Positions 13,727-25,261 of a DNA stretch of 64,000 bases are shown piece after piece (within the stretch, counting starts at the first letter, position 1; every line of letters begins with the position of its first letter). The stretch covers positions 868,001 to 932,000 of the forward strand of contig NW_017385991.1 of the NCBI RefSeq assembly GCF_000237925.1, given 5' to 3'. The position numbers and the translations under genes are program-made. The DNA is from Schistosoma mansoni. Lineage: Eukaryota; Platyhelminthes; Trematoda; Strigeidida; Schistosomatidae. The notes under the pieces are model-generated. The model was not told the origin of the DNA and made no database searches. It saw only the letters and a list, made by a program, of their open reading frames with translations.

Positions 13727-14120
13727 GTTTACCAGTAACTTCAGTTAAACTGATTAATATAGTTTACCAAGTTGAAGTTCAGGTCTCAATAATTTCCGAA
13801 GTAATCAGTTTTCTTGTATTCAGTTGCCTACTGTATCTTTCATGAATTGGACAATAGTAGTCACAAGTATCTTTCATTCAATATTTGGAAATGACGTTAG
13901 AGAATTATCAAGCTCTTAATCTTTACAAAATTTGGGACAAAAAACTGGCTTTCAAATTTATTACTTGGTTGAAGTTTTAGTTGAATATTTGTTTTCATTT
14001 GTTTGTTTTATGTAAATGTATACATTATCTTGCTTTTTCAAGGAACGCCGTGAACGTGAACAACAAGAGCTTGAAAATGCGAAAGAACTATCTGAAGATG
14101 AATTTGACGGATTCCCATGA
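6421..14120 (+). CDS. PSMD3: 26S proteasome non-ATPase regulatory subunit 3 (Rpn3)
   Basis: Scaffold subunit of the proteasome regulatory-particle lid, which receives and unfolds ubiquitinated proteins. Seven exons join in frame: 6421-6732, 6764-6901, 7503-7679, 9751-9901, 10944-11386, 13112-13318 and 14043-14120. They give 501 residues (human about 534, with a longer N-terminus). Matches to the family run end to end: [71 protein letters not shown], the PCI region [20 protein letters not shown] and [20 protein letters not shown], then [18 protein letters not shown] and an acidic tail ending DEFDGFP. The PCI (winged-helix) domain lies near residues 290-430. Introns are 31, 601, 2071, 1042, 1725 and 724 nt, all GT-AG. 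An in-frame stop at 6,355 precedes the chosen ATG with no other Met between, but a possible acceptor at 6,363-6,364 leaves room for an upstream first exon. A poly(A) signal lies at 14,144. Confidence 0.95.
8400..8485 (+). repeat. tRNA-derived SINE-like fragment
   Basis: In PSMD3 intron 3. It has an A-box-like GGGTTAGCGGTTAAAC and, about 35 nt on, a B-box-like CTGGTTTGAACTCC, spaced as in tRNA-derived SINEs. It does not fold as a clean functional tRNA, so it is read as a SINE head. Confidence 0.45.
8510..9320. repeat. Three diverged copies of one short repeat
   Basis: The pattern GGCGAGACTAAA-TATACTGCCGA occurs at about 8,530-8,620 (+) and about 9,190-9,300 (-). A diverged copy lies at about 8,868-8,945 (+). 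The outer two also share a GCCAATCAGAAG block. No protein or tRNA origin is evident; it could be part of an LTR or a non-autonomous element. It lies in PSMD3 intron 3. Confidence 0.5.
9415..9490 (-). repeat. tRNA-derived SINE-like fragment
   Basis: The minus strand reads TGGCCCAGTGGTCAAAGTA (A-box like), then a degenerate B box around TTTTGAACTTC. It lies in PSMD3 intron 3. It is too degenerate to be a working tRNA gene. Confidence 0.4.
10620..10710 (-). repeat. tRNA-derived SINE-like fragment
   Basis: In PSMD3 intron 4. The minus strand reads TTGGCTTAGTAGTTAAAGCA, a good A-box match, followed by a degenerate B box (AAGTTTAAACACACTC). The layout is tRNA-like but the stems are not conserved. 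Confidence 0.45.
11387..13111 (+). other. PSMD3 intron 5, nothing recognised
   Basis: 1,725 nt between the GT at 11,387 and the AG at 13,110-13,111. No exon, transposon protein or RNA gene was seen on either strand. Confidence 0.6.
13689..13725. repeat. (TA)n microsatellite
   Basis: About 18 uninterrupted TA units in PSMD3 intron 6. Confidence 0.95.
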
Positions 14121-14143
14121 ATCTCATTCTTCCTGATATTGAT

Positions 14144-14149
14144 AATAAA
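14144..14149 (+). terminator. PSMD3 poly(A) signal
   Basis: AATAAA 23 nt after the PSMD3 stop codon. It is the first canonical signal downstream. Confidence 0.65.
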
Positions 14150-14199
14150 TGACAATGAATAATACTTATCCCCTAACATAATCCATGTTTTAAGACTCA

Positions 14200-17100
14200 A
14201 TTGTTTTGTATTGAATATTTTTCGTGATATATATATGTTATCGTATAGAAATTTGTCTGGAATTAGTGTTTTTTTGTTGTTAATTGTAGTTTATTGATCG
14301 GGAGGGTAGTAACCTACTCAGAAATGTCTTGTTTAGTACAGATAAGATATATTACAGTTATATTGCACAATATATTATCATTAATGACTGCTATAGTAAT
14401 GATCGACTAACCAGTTGCTATGTTTATCAATTGAAGTAAACACAGTATAATAATGCATACAAAAAGAACTGACGATATTGTGAGTAAATAAGTGAGAGTA
14501 GATTCCATAGAAATAATAATGGAAATTAGTGTTGTACATAACGCCAATACAATAGGATTATCGCTGGGTTTATATTCTAAGGGTTCTAACTATCCTACGC
14601 ACGCTAATCATACGAGACTATACTTCATTCCACAACACAAAGCCGTAAATCGACCACTTCAACTTCCTTACTCTTATTCAGCGTCGACAATTGGAAAGCC
14701 ACTAGACCATACATGAAACGTGACTGGGTCACGTTGCAACCGATATTTTAAGGTGACCACTTATTACATGACTCAGTTATCACAATGTTGCCTGCGTATA
14801 CGGGCGGCCCATGTTCCAATTTAAGATTAATCGAACGGACGAAGCTGTCGAACATCGTTTGATCGCAGCGGCCAAGTTGTACAAGCGTAGATAATAAATA
14901 TTAGCAGCAAAATCGGTAGTAACGAGGATTATCACCGTTTTACTGAATAAATCCCCACACCCTAAACTGTAAAAACAAGATCTCGTCTACTATAATGGTT
15001 ATCATTAATCCTATTTGATGCGCAATGGCTTCTAATTGATCGGCTGAGTTTAGAGAACTGTAATTTAACCATGAAAAGGGGTACACAATAGTTCCCAGCA
15101 AGTAACCATAGTGATAATCTACTTATTAAATATGCAGCTGGGTATTTGGAAATGAGTTATAATGTCTGCTTAAGGACTTGTAGTAGTCCTGTTGCATATA
15201 ACTGAATGTATCTTTGAAATTTTAATGACTGTAGGCTTTCAGTTTGTTTGGTGGAGGATCAAGAATGATTTGTGTTTTGTACACATTTGCACTTCTCACT
15301 TGCCATTTGGAACTGCAACAGTATGTGATCCATCTTACCTTCGAGCAGCATTTAATCTGTCTATATTTTCCGGCATTTCAAGGCTTAGTTTTAGATTCGC
15401 TAAAATCTGAAAACTCATTCACGACCATTATATTTACCTGTTTTCACAGAAGTCTGCGGACGAAAATCATTTCCAAATGCTTTACTCTACTCAATTTGGT
15501 CGATAACGGCCAAAATGTTTTAAAGAACATCCAGATCAACTTTGAATATCATAATAGAATCTCTCACGAGTGTATAAGATACTTAAGTGTTTGTAAATTT
15601 CTAAAGATGTACAATATTTTATCCTGATAATAATTTAGTCCAAATGAAAAACTACAATAATTAATGCAGCTGGGAAGAACAACGTAATTGTGAGAAATCA
15701 AAAATAACAATTCACTATTTCATGAAATGACATACAGTAGAAAGAAATCCTAATCTGAGAGACTGCTATAGATACAAATCCAAGTTCAATTAGAAGGAAA
15801 ATATGTTTAGAAGGCAAATACGTACATTCATAGAAATAAGGTTGTCAGTTGAAGAAATAATTATGTGGTCTTCAGTAGATGAATACACTTTTTAATAAAT
15901 TAGTAGATTAACTGACCTAGTCGTTCTGTTACATGATGTCTAAAAATAAGACGCGAAACATACAAGAAACGGAATGTCATTACAATAATATCAAAATGTG
16001 TGCTACCATAAATGTGCTGATCAGAGTACTTAGGCACTAAATATTAAAACAATTAAGACATTTTAGCTAAAAAAATCCTCTTTCCGTCGATTTTACTTAC
16101 TGCGGCTGTAGAATTATATCAATAAATATTCCTTGATATACGGTGGTGTACAATAAAAATAGAGGATTGTTGCGTCATTATCAGTACCAAAAAGCCAACT
16201 ACGAGTCAAATTTACTTAAAGACTGTACACTTAACAGTTATAAGGAAGATATATATGGAAATGGATGCATCTCACACCAATTTATAAAATAAGATATCGG
16301 GGTAAGAAAAGTAACTGTCGCTTGAAGAATATGAGAAGATAAGGAGCAGAAAACGAACGCATGTTGAAATAACTAACAAGAGGGATTGTTCGGACCATGG
16401 TGAACTGACGGACTGGATACTTCACTTATGTACGCATAGATCAGGCTTGAGCTGACGAATTGCCAAGTCCTCGTCTATGATTAAGTTTTTTTCACTCGAA
16501 TCACTTCGTCTTCGTAACTCTAGCACTATCTTCAAGAGCTATAAATTCTGTACACGATACAACACCGGAGTATAATAAAAAATGTCCGACAAGGACGTAC
16601 AGAAAAATGGATTTTCTCACAGATTTACCGACAGAAGCTTGGATTTAAAATACCTAAATGAAAGAACCCCCGAGGATTCTGTTCATTAAAATTGATTTCG
16701 AAGTAGATACAGCTACAGCAATTTTATAAACCTGATTGTGTAAATCCCTGAAGAATTTTATCCAGCTGAACTGAGAATTGTGTTTTCCAGATGTCTAACT
16801 GAAGTTTTTGAGGGCAAACCGCTGTTATCTCCCAAAATCAGCATATAAATGACCCAAGTGTAAGTAGTCAGGGTTTACGTCAGTTTACCAACCTGCTTCC
16901 AGCACAAATTACCAAGGTTATCGGATAAGACAAATCCGGTGTCGCGAAAAAACCTCATGTATCGACACAACGCCTATAAATGGATCGAATAATTGATGTC
17001 AAGAAAATCTCAAGTATATTCAACTACCTACTAATTGAAAAAACCGTTTATACAACAAGTGAATTGAGAACCAGTTATATTATTCTATTGGTCACATTAC

Positions 17101-18930
17101 CACTATATAGAAATTAACAACTAAAATCTTATCAACTAACAGCATGATTATCCGTCAGAGTTTTATCACTGTTATTAAGAAATTGACCGGTCAAACAGAC
17201 ATCTCGAGTACTCACAGCTACAATTCGTCAGTAAACTGTCCAGTTCACACTTACTTGGACTGGTTCTTTCTTATATATGGTCTTCGCCTTATCTGAAAAT
17301 AGCTTAGAATGATTCTAAAGAATATTCAAAGGTTTTGAATGCTGTTCAATCAGTCTCGACTTTAAGTATCAGTAAATTACTAGAAATAGTATTAAGTTTG
17401 GGCAATCGTCGAAACCATTATTACCGACATAGATTCAGATAATTACAGCTACATATAATCGACGAAGAGCCCATCACAGATGTCTGGTGGCCGAAATCCC
17501 CATACCATGTGTGTAACAGATGAAGATAATCCAATAACAACTTAAGTAAAGACCAAACATTGAGAAAATTGTTCGAAAATATAGGATGGATAGGTATCTA
17601 CGAACATACACTGGAATCGAAGATGAATGGTAAGTGCATCTGCACCACTGTGAACGACTCACAGACATATAACCCAGTCTCAAATCTGATCAACCGAACG
17701 TCAACTACGTAATTAGCTCCACCCAACACGGCTCAGTTTATCGGTCGCTGACTTAAAGAACTACTAGCTAGTTTTGGTTCGACCGCCCCCAGCTTTCCTT
17801 CAACTTACTCCAACTAGCACGTCGCAGCAGACAGGGCTTAGGCACACGTAATTATACTTGCTTACTTCATTGTATAAACTTGAGTGGTGTTTTTAATACC
17901 AATCACTGCAACTGAAGCAGTCTAGTAAATGCACCATTACTCGAGCTTCCGCACATATGTTGACCAGTTTTGCTATCATACAAAATTGTAGCTCGTATAG
18001 TCTTAATTATATCAAATAGGATCCATTTTACTTATAGACAGACAGATTCAGAACAAGATCACTAATTGTATCATATTGCTTTGTTAAGTTACATGTTCGC
18101 CCGAGTAATCTCACACACATTGTGTACACTGCAGGAACCATGGAAAACTTCGGAGGTCACCAGACTGAACAGTACCACTATATGTGGCGAACTTGTTAAA
18201 AGAGGGGAGCTCCAAGTCGTGATACACGTGAACTGTCTACATCAACAGCTTTGTTGGTCTGCATGTTGTTCAGTTGGTAAATCATCCTTGACTCGGATCT
18301 AACTGACTAGTTCCCTCAGAATACTGGACGTAGGACAAAAAAGTTGTCGATTCCTTTGACGATAACTCACAGCATAGGACTAACAGACATTGCTACTCTA
18401 CTTCCTAAAAGTCAATGTGTACAGTTAATGAGTTTTAATGATATATACATAACTTGGCCAGATGTAAATCAAATAACATAGCAAACTAATTGATAATACT
18501 AAGATTAGACGCCTATGAAAATCAAAGCTATATATTACACGAGTAATAATGGCAGAAAGTCTTTTAACCGTCTCCTATATATTTATTAAGCAGACTGAAA
18601 CGCAGTACCTGCGTGGAAATCCTTGTAGGAAATGTTCACACTGAATAGGATTCTTTAGACCATTAATATTATTTTGAAGACTGCCTAATTCAACATTGTG
18701 CAGATAAAGTTCTTGAGGTGTGAAAGCCAAAATACAGAGGTTACCTTAGTTATTATGCTGGCTTATCATTAGGACAAAAGCATAACCACTGACGACAATC
18801 ACCTGACATTCAACAACCTGTTTGTTAGCCAAAAATATACTACACAGTTGATATGTCTGGAACACTAAGCTAGTTCCTAGGGAAACATGAAGTCTGTTTA
18901 CTCATGATGAGAAGAATGACAATGGTTGTC
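14200..18930. other. Gene-poor intergenic region
   Basis: Lies between the 3' ends of PSMD3 (+) and RPL22 (-), which converge here. The longest open frame (15,244-15,627, plus, 127 residues) has no recognisable domain and a composition expected by chance. Apart from a LINE relic near 17.6-17.9 kb nothing could be named. Confidence 0.45.
17470..17870 (-). mobile_element. LINE C-terminal relic
   Basis: The minus strand contains a decayed version of the C-terminal block seen more clearly at 41.3-41.6 kb: a GGGRTKTS-like stretch, then SATDKLSRVG, and VSRSQWCRCTYHSSS corresponding to [14 protein letters not shown]. Several stops interrupt it. It is an old fragment of the R1/CR1-like LINE group present elsewhere in the window. 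Confidence 0.6.
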
Positions 18931-18943
18931 CGGCATTTATACA

Positions 18944-18949
18944 TTTATT
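18944..18949 (-). terminator. RPL22 poly(A) signal
   Basis: AATAAA on the minus strand, about 11 nt after the RPL22 stop codon. The very short 3' UTR fits a ribosomal-protein gene. Confidence 0.65.
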
Positions 18950-18960
18950 ACACATAACGA

Positions 18961-19460
18961 TTAATTCTCCTCTTCATCATCCGTATCTTCATTTTCAAAG
19001 TTGAAGAACCGAAATTCATAAGAGTCCTTTGATTTCGCTACAACACGAAGGAAATCCCGCAGTTTGTGGCGCTTGAGGAATTTCTTTGTCAGGTATTTAA
19101 GATACCTGGAGATTTGAATTACCAAGTGGCAAAACTCACCTTTTTGAGAAAGGGATGTTAGCGGTAACATGTATGGTTGACTTGTCACGTTCAACATGAA
19201 CATCTTTCCCTAGATTATTGAGCTTTTTATTCACTTTTATGTGTTCTTTTAAATATTTCTCCTGAAAGAATTACAATTACAGCAGACATATTGACATACT
19301 AGTAAACTAGGGCTAACTATATCTTCATCCATAACTCCGGGAGAAATGCATATACTGAACTTCAGGACCTGCTTTTTCTTTGAGGCTGGTTTATGCGTCT
19401 TTGGTTTAGGGACGGACTATAGAATATAAATAAAACAATAGAGACTACTTTTGCAACCAT
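18961..19460 (-). CDS. RPL22: 60S ribosomal protein L22 (eL22)
   Basis: Component of the large cytosolic ribosomal subunit. Four minus-strand exons join in frame: 19460-19449 (MVAK only), 19416-19318, 19261-19140 and 19105-18961. They give 125 residues (human 128). Introns are 32, 56 and 34 nt, all GT-AG. Family landmarks in order are [96 protein letters not shown] and the usual acidic tail DTDDEEEN. The open frame through the last intron gives a false Met start in 19,203-19,106; splicing the 34-nt intron restores the conserved FSKRYLKYL junction. A pyrimidine tract CTTTTCT at 19,495-19,489 (minus), about 30 nt upstream of the ATG, resembles a 5' TOP element. Confidence 0.96.
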
Positions 19461-19499
19461 GCTGAAACTAGTTGTTGCCCGCCGTAGTAGAAAAGACCG

Positions 19500-22200
19500 T
19501 TCGACCGCCAAAACAGTGTAAACTGGAGTAATCAAACTCCAATCTTCAGTTTTCAGATCAGTGTATTTATATCGGAAGGGAGATGAAATTTGGCAATCCT
19601 TTGCTAGTAAGCTGCTGTTAGCGCCTTTGTTTTTCTTGTAGTCTCAGGAAGCATTGTGTACGGAAAGCCTCAAATCTCCGAACGTGCTTTTACAAAATAT
19701 CAAACTCATAATTTAAACAAGGGACTGTGATCTAAACATAGCTTTCCAGTTTGTACTTCACTACGGTTGTGTATTCAGCAGCGAACACGCTCGCATATAA
19801 CTTGCCAATTAATTATCTAAATGCCCATAACGCACCTAAAATTTTAGCCGCATCTGAATATGAATGAGCACTTTTCTTAGGAATAGGACTTATGTATACA
19901 TATAATATCATGGTGATATGGTATCGAGGCCTCTGACACCTCCTCTGAATATTTGTATTGGCATGTCTAGTGTGCATGTCGATATACGTAACAGATAATA
20001 ATTATATTTAGACCAACACTCAAGAACGTGTAGGTCGGCCTAGAATGCACATATATCAGCATCCATATTTAAGCATTGTCAAATTTTAACACCATCAGTA
20101 GAAAATAACTTCAGAGACTTAGCTATTCCCAGGGGTTTATTCACACAACGTATACAGTATAGTGCACTGAGTTACAGTTTCCACGAAGAGCATTTGTATT
20201 TTATTCCCTTTTTCTGCCAGACGCCTTTCGGAAAATGTTTAATACGCCTTAACAAGAATTCGGAAACTCCAATACTTCACAGCTTCATATCATGATTTGT
20301 AAACTCAAGGGCTTAACTGAAATCAATGTGAACAGCATCTGTTGGTTTTCTGTAGGTCGAGACTGACTTTTTTTACGACAACCACATCCGACTTCTTATC
20401 CTCGGTGTCTTTATATTTATTAATAAATCTTTGTGGATGACAGCTGCTTCATAGATGCTTCACAATGTTTGCAAATTTGTCTTCAAGTTAGTTGGAAGTA
20501 CATATTCTTTCTACTGTGTGAATTAGTGTTTCGAACAATGTTTTGTTGTAGCCGATTTGCTAAAATCCATTGAACTTCATGTATAAACAGTGTTGGTATA
20601 CTAGTACCCAAAATGTGTAACAAGTTAGAAGTTTATAATTAACCATCAGTTTTCTCACACAATGCAACGGCGAAGAGTATGAAAAGTCACAAATGAATAT
20701 ATATGAGACAATGTACGCCAATACCTCTATTGTGACCGTATCAAAGCAACGAGTTTTCTAGATAAATTGTGTTGTAAGATTTTATTCACTAACTCAGGTA
20801 TTAGAACACTTAGAAGAAAATGACTTCCCGGTGCATTATGTATCCTTGTTTTCTTCTATTACCCAGCAGAGCTAACCATCAAATTTCTTACTTTAATCTA
20901 CAGTCAACGAGCAATAGCAGGAGGTTAACGAGGATCATCTAATGCAAAAATTACCAACTATTAACGTTTAGTACAAGTGACTTGATTATTACATAATATA
21001 AAATCGTCCTATTGCATCAAACTAGTACTACTCTGATGTGCGGAAGTACAAGTGAGATACCAAAATGTATTACATCGTCCAGAATCCTCTTCGTACCAAT
21101 AAATCACTGTGTGAATTGTCCGATTTTTTAAAACTCATATATTTATACTTGCTTTGTTCAGCGTAATCGTCTTACCACTTGTGTCTGAATGGCTTTGGAC
21201 AACGGTATCACTGGATAGTAACTTCCAAACTTTTCACGACCGTTTGCGCAAAATGTAAAACCTTCTAGTACTTGACAAACTCAACATTCACGACCTCTAG
21301 TAATTATCCCGTAGTTTGAACCTCAGTGACAGAATGTGGAAATATAGAATTATCAGTCATATTCGAACTACAGGAAAATCTTTTGAGAATTGGATCCACA
21401 GGCAGTTCATAAATCTTACTGGACGTAGATGTTGAAGTTGTCATTTTCACAGGGATTCTCAACTGAGATCGAATGGTCAAGAATCTTGGCTTCATCTAGG
21501 CATGGCTCCTGTGGAGCTCTTCTGCTCGTTCTAGATGGCAATCTTATTAGCCTCACACTCATGTATCTCAGTATAAGCTCAAATATTATGATTCCTGATA
21601 GCCATATTGGTCTTCGGTTTCATCTGCACTCAACATTATACCTGAAATCTGTTATTAACAGAATAATTCAAGTACTTTGTGGAAATAACGTTAGCTGCTA
21701 TGTGATTAGTTAGTATTCTGGACCCCACTGTAGATACGTACCAACACTTCGTGATGAGTTTTTCAAATTCAGCAGCTCTCTAAACCATCTATGACATTCC
21801 TGAAGTAATGAAAGTCTTTCTCGAATGATACAAAAAGGATCTCCACCGAAGTAAAAGAACAAACACAAGTAATCAGTTTTTCTAGCTGCACTGACTTATT
21901 TACCGTGCCGAATGTGCTTGATCGAGAGCCTGTATCTAGGTATGCTTTAAGTTAAATGAACAATATAAACGTCGAAAACTTACAAACCATTTGATTTGGA
22001 AATTTGCTTGCTACTACTACTACTACGTGAGATTGTGTATGAGCTCACTTTACACATCTTATTGGTTCAATAAGATTGAAGTTTTCTAGAAAGCCATTAT
22101 TTGTGTTCAAACTGTCGAAGATACTCTGGAAAGAGCAATAACGTAAAACACCGGTTACTAAATAATTTACTACGTGATTAGTCAGAGAGAAATATGGAGG
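19500..22200. other. Intergenic, nothing firmly recognised
   Basis: No host exon could be supported. The minus strand at about 21,430-21,660 reads a coding-like but interrupted segment of unknown origin, possibly transposon debris. Open frames here (21,304-21,495 minus; 21,429-21,713 plus) overlap each other and look fortuitous. Confidence 0.4.
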
Positions 22201-22229
22201 AATGTGGTGAGTAGAAGTGTTCGGATTAT

Positions 22230-23265
22230 CATAAGAACCAAGAATCACAGAAATAATTTAATTAGAGCCAAATAGAAGTAAAAGGGAACAAACGAAATTA
22301 TTGCATTTCGAGTTCGAAATCAGGCAGTCAACAAGTACAAAGGAATAATCAATTCATACAAAAACCACAGCTGAAATTTTAATCTAAGTTTCTGTAATCG
22401 ATTGTATATCTTTTCCTGAAGTTCGTTGTATGCCTGCCAGATTGTGCATGGGATGCCAACTCTGTGTTATGTAGAATATACTCATTAGCATTAAAATTAA
22501 CAACCGAAATTGAACCGGACTCATGTGAGTCCTGGAATTGTATGTGTTCACCATGTCGGTTGTGCACTGAAATCACTGATATCTGGAATTTGAACCACAG
22601 ATTTTTCGACACCATTCTCCACACAAAATAATGTTGAATATTCACATCCACATTTCTCATATTGGTTAGAGGATTCATAAAAAGTGACTTTGCTATAAGT
22701 ATAAATATCAGTTCGTATGAAATCATTTACTCTACATGCATTTGTTGTGAGAATATCCAACATCTGATAAGGTGAAATCAGAAATCTAACTGAAATTCAA
22801 CTCATTCGGAACATATTTGTCACATTTGTTAGGAATATCATTAGAGACAAATCCATCATGAGGACAAATAACATCTGATACGATACCATAAGGAGTGCAA
22901 TCAAATTCTAACTCATTAAGAACTTGTTTTCAACAAACTGTAAACTACTTTTCCGATGCATTTAAGGAGATGAGCCACAACATTAACATCCTCAACATCT
23001 TTCTTGGTCATAGTCAAGATTTCGAACCTTTCCATATAATCCTCAAAAGCATCAACATTCGGATGTCTGTCCAACTGTTCCATCACAAGCTTCATCGCGA
23101 CGCCAGTGTGACGAGTAGAAGTATGTGAATTATTGTGCAAACCAGTTATCCCAGAAATAACAATATTTAGACCTCACATAACTAAATGAGCACAAACGAA
23201 CTTCTTGTATTTGGAATCCGAGATCAGGCAGTCAACAAGTAAAGCGGAATACTGGCATGATTTCA
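22230..23265 (-). mobile_element. LTR-retrotransposon fossil, gag-bearing fragment
   Basis: Minus-strand relic of a gypsy-like element. Its gag-like part (about 22,916-23,140) reads YMERFEILTMTKKDVEDVN followed by an AHLLKCIGK-like block, as in schistosome gag polyproteins. Further decayed element sequence lies at about 22,380-22,760. No pol domain was seen. A related segment containing AATCAGGCAGTCAACAAGTA lies on both sides (about 22,280-22,345 and 23,190-23,250), in the same orientation, and may be remains of terminal repeats. The fragment is short, broken and probably old. Confidence 0.6.
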
Positions 23266-23299
23266 ATCGCAACTGTTTTCGTTGTGTGTTCTCTATGAC

Positions 23300-24780
23300 C
23301 CCTGATTCCAACGACGACCTGAAGATTCCACGCGATACAACCACGAACGTGGTAAGGAAGTAGTGACACTGAGGCTATTAAACGAAACATTGACACGACC
23401 GTACAGGATAAGTAGTTCAATACCCCATCCCCCTTTACACAAGATTAGTTTGGAACGGATAAGTGAGATAGTAATATCCATATTCATGTTAGAGTTTGTG
23501 TTCAGTAGCTATTCTGTTCTGTTTACTTTTGGTCTAAACTGGTAGGCAGATAATATGGTCTATCTTATTTACTGGACTCTTTATTCCCAGCACTTTGGAT
23601 AATTGTTAACATTACATGTTCGAAACTCAAAAAATATCACAGTTTAATATTTCATTTGCCTTAGGCTAACAGAATCTAGCTCAAAGTTGCAGCGGATATT
23701 CGTGTACCGACTACGATTTGTTTGAAGCAGATTCGCAATCGAATTATTGTAAACGCAGTAAATCAGAAATCAAAAATATGAGAGTTCGGAGATATACTCG
23801 GAAGATAGTCGGCATATCTAGAGGAGCATGATCTAAGTTAACTAGTTGTTGTAACGGATGAACAGCACAGCGGGATGCGTGGGTGAGCACTTGTAGTAGG
23901 GATCTGTCCAATAAATCTAGTGAGGTCACCATTATTATCAACGGCTTGACTATATTCTTAGTACACTAAAGAATTCTCAACAATAAGTATTTCAACAAGT
24001 TTCTTTTTCTCAGATGACAGAAGTACAGCAATAGACATCTGAACAATGTTCGTTCTTTTAAATGCATATTGCCAGCCCTCACGTTGCCTCTGATTATACT
24101 TTTTTTGTAACCTGTGCAGCGATAGGTCGATAACTTTTCATGAACTCACTTGAATCGTTTATGAGGTCAGTAGACATAATAATGTGTTAAAACAAACACA
24201 GTTAACTTGTTGAAATATCAAGGTATTCAAGCAGGCCGCTAATCGTGCCTAAAACTTACAGAATTATGTATTTTGATTTATTTACCGCTACACTGAACAG
24301 CCTGTTAGTTTTGGCGAAACGAGAAATATCATTGAAGTCTTTTACACTTCGCTTTTATTATGGCCGCTAAAACTTATAAATTAATAGCCATCCTTTGATG
24401 TCAAAATATTGCCTTTACAGAAGACAAAAACTTCCTCGAATATCATGGTTATTATTGCACAAGCTAGTAGCAATCTGGACTCACTAGCCACATGAATAGC
24501 GAGATGACCCTTGGAGAGAAAGTTACTAAGTTATAGTCCGGGAGTGAACGTCAACCCTGAGCGCGGGTACATTTGTCTGGCGCTTCCAATAGAGCGAAAA
24601 GCACATCCAACACACTAGTCCTAACCAAATCCATCTTCGTTATTATGCCTACTTTTCTAGTTGGTAGATATATATGAATTTAGCATTTACAATTCCACGT
24701 TGTCAGTGCAAAATTTTCATTTTACATCTAACAAACACGATCAATTAAATAAAGAAATAGAAATGAAATCAAGTAGTTGA
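23300..24780. other. Intergenic, nothing recognised
   Basis: Several short overlapping open frames on both strands with no domain. The part near 23,300-23,480 may still belong to the flank of the LTR fossil. Confidence 0.4.
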
Positions 24781-24800
24781 ATCTTATAACGAAATGTTTG

Positions 24801-24806
24801 TTTATT
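24801..24806 (-). terminator. Candidate poly(A) signal of the tropomyosin-like gene
   Basis: AATAAA on the minus strand, about 455 nt beyond the stop codon. It is the first canonical hexamer noticed there. Confidence 0.4.
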
Positions 24807-25261
24807 TGAAAGAAAAATAAATAATCTTACTAGTCAATATGATAATAATTTGGAAAGAATGTTTTACAAAATAATTTATAACTACAAGAATATCAGTGAG
24901 GAGTGAAAATGAAAAAAGGAACAACAACAAAGGAATGACTATGGTTACTGTTGTTATTCTCACAGAAAATACATTTTGCTTTGTGAAAGTGAAAGAAAAG
25001 AATTGAGCATTCAGTAAACTTACTGACAGACATTTGTGTTATTAATTTGTTAAAATATTTATAAATTAATAAAAGGAAACAGATCTCAAAAATAGATCAA
25101 TGCTATGGTTTTAGACATAGACAATCAGCTTTGTTTTGCTTTTCTTCCAATTAAGCTAACACATGGAATGTCAGTATTAGAGGAACTACACAATAATCAA
25201 TATAAACTAATAATAATCTTAACATAAATGAATAGAGAGATTGGTGTTCTTATTATCATCA

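Noticed and set aside
15244-15627. 127-codon open frame between PSMD3 and RPL22
   Set aside because: No domain, no splice or poly(A) context, and composition expected from AT-rich noncoding DNA.
19106-19203. Apparent N-terminus [19 protein letters not shown] of a minus-strand frame
   Set aside because: An out-of-frame reading of RPL22 exon 3 and its 34-nt intron. The spliced frame restores the conserved ribosomal-protein sequence.
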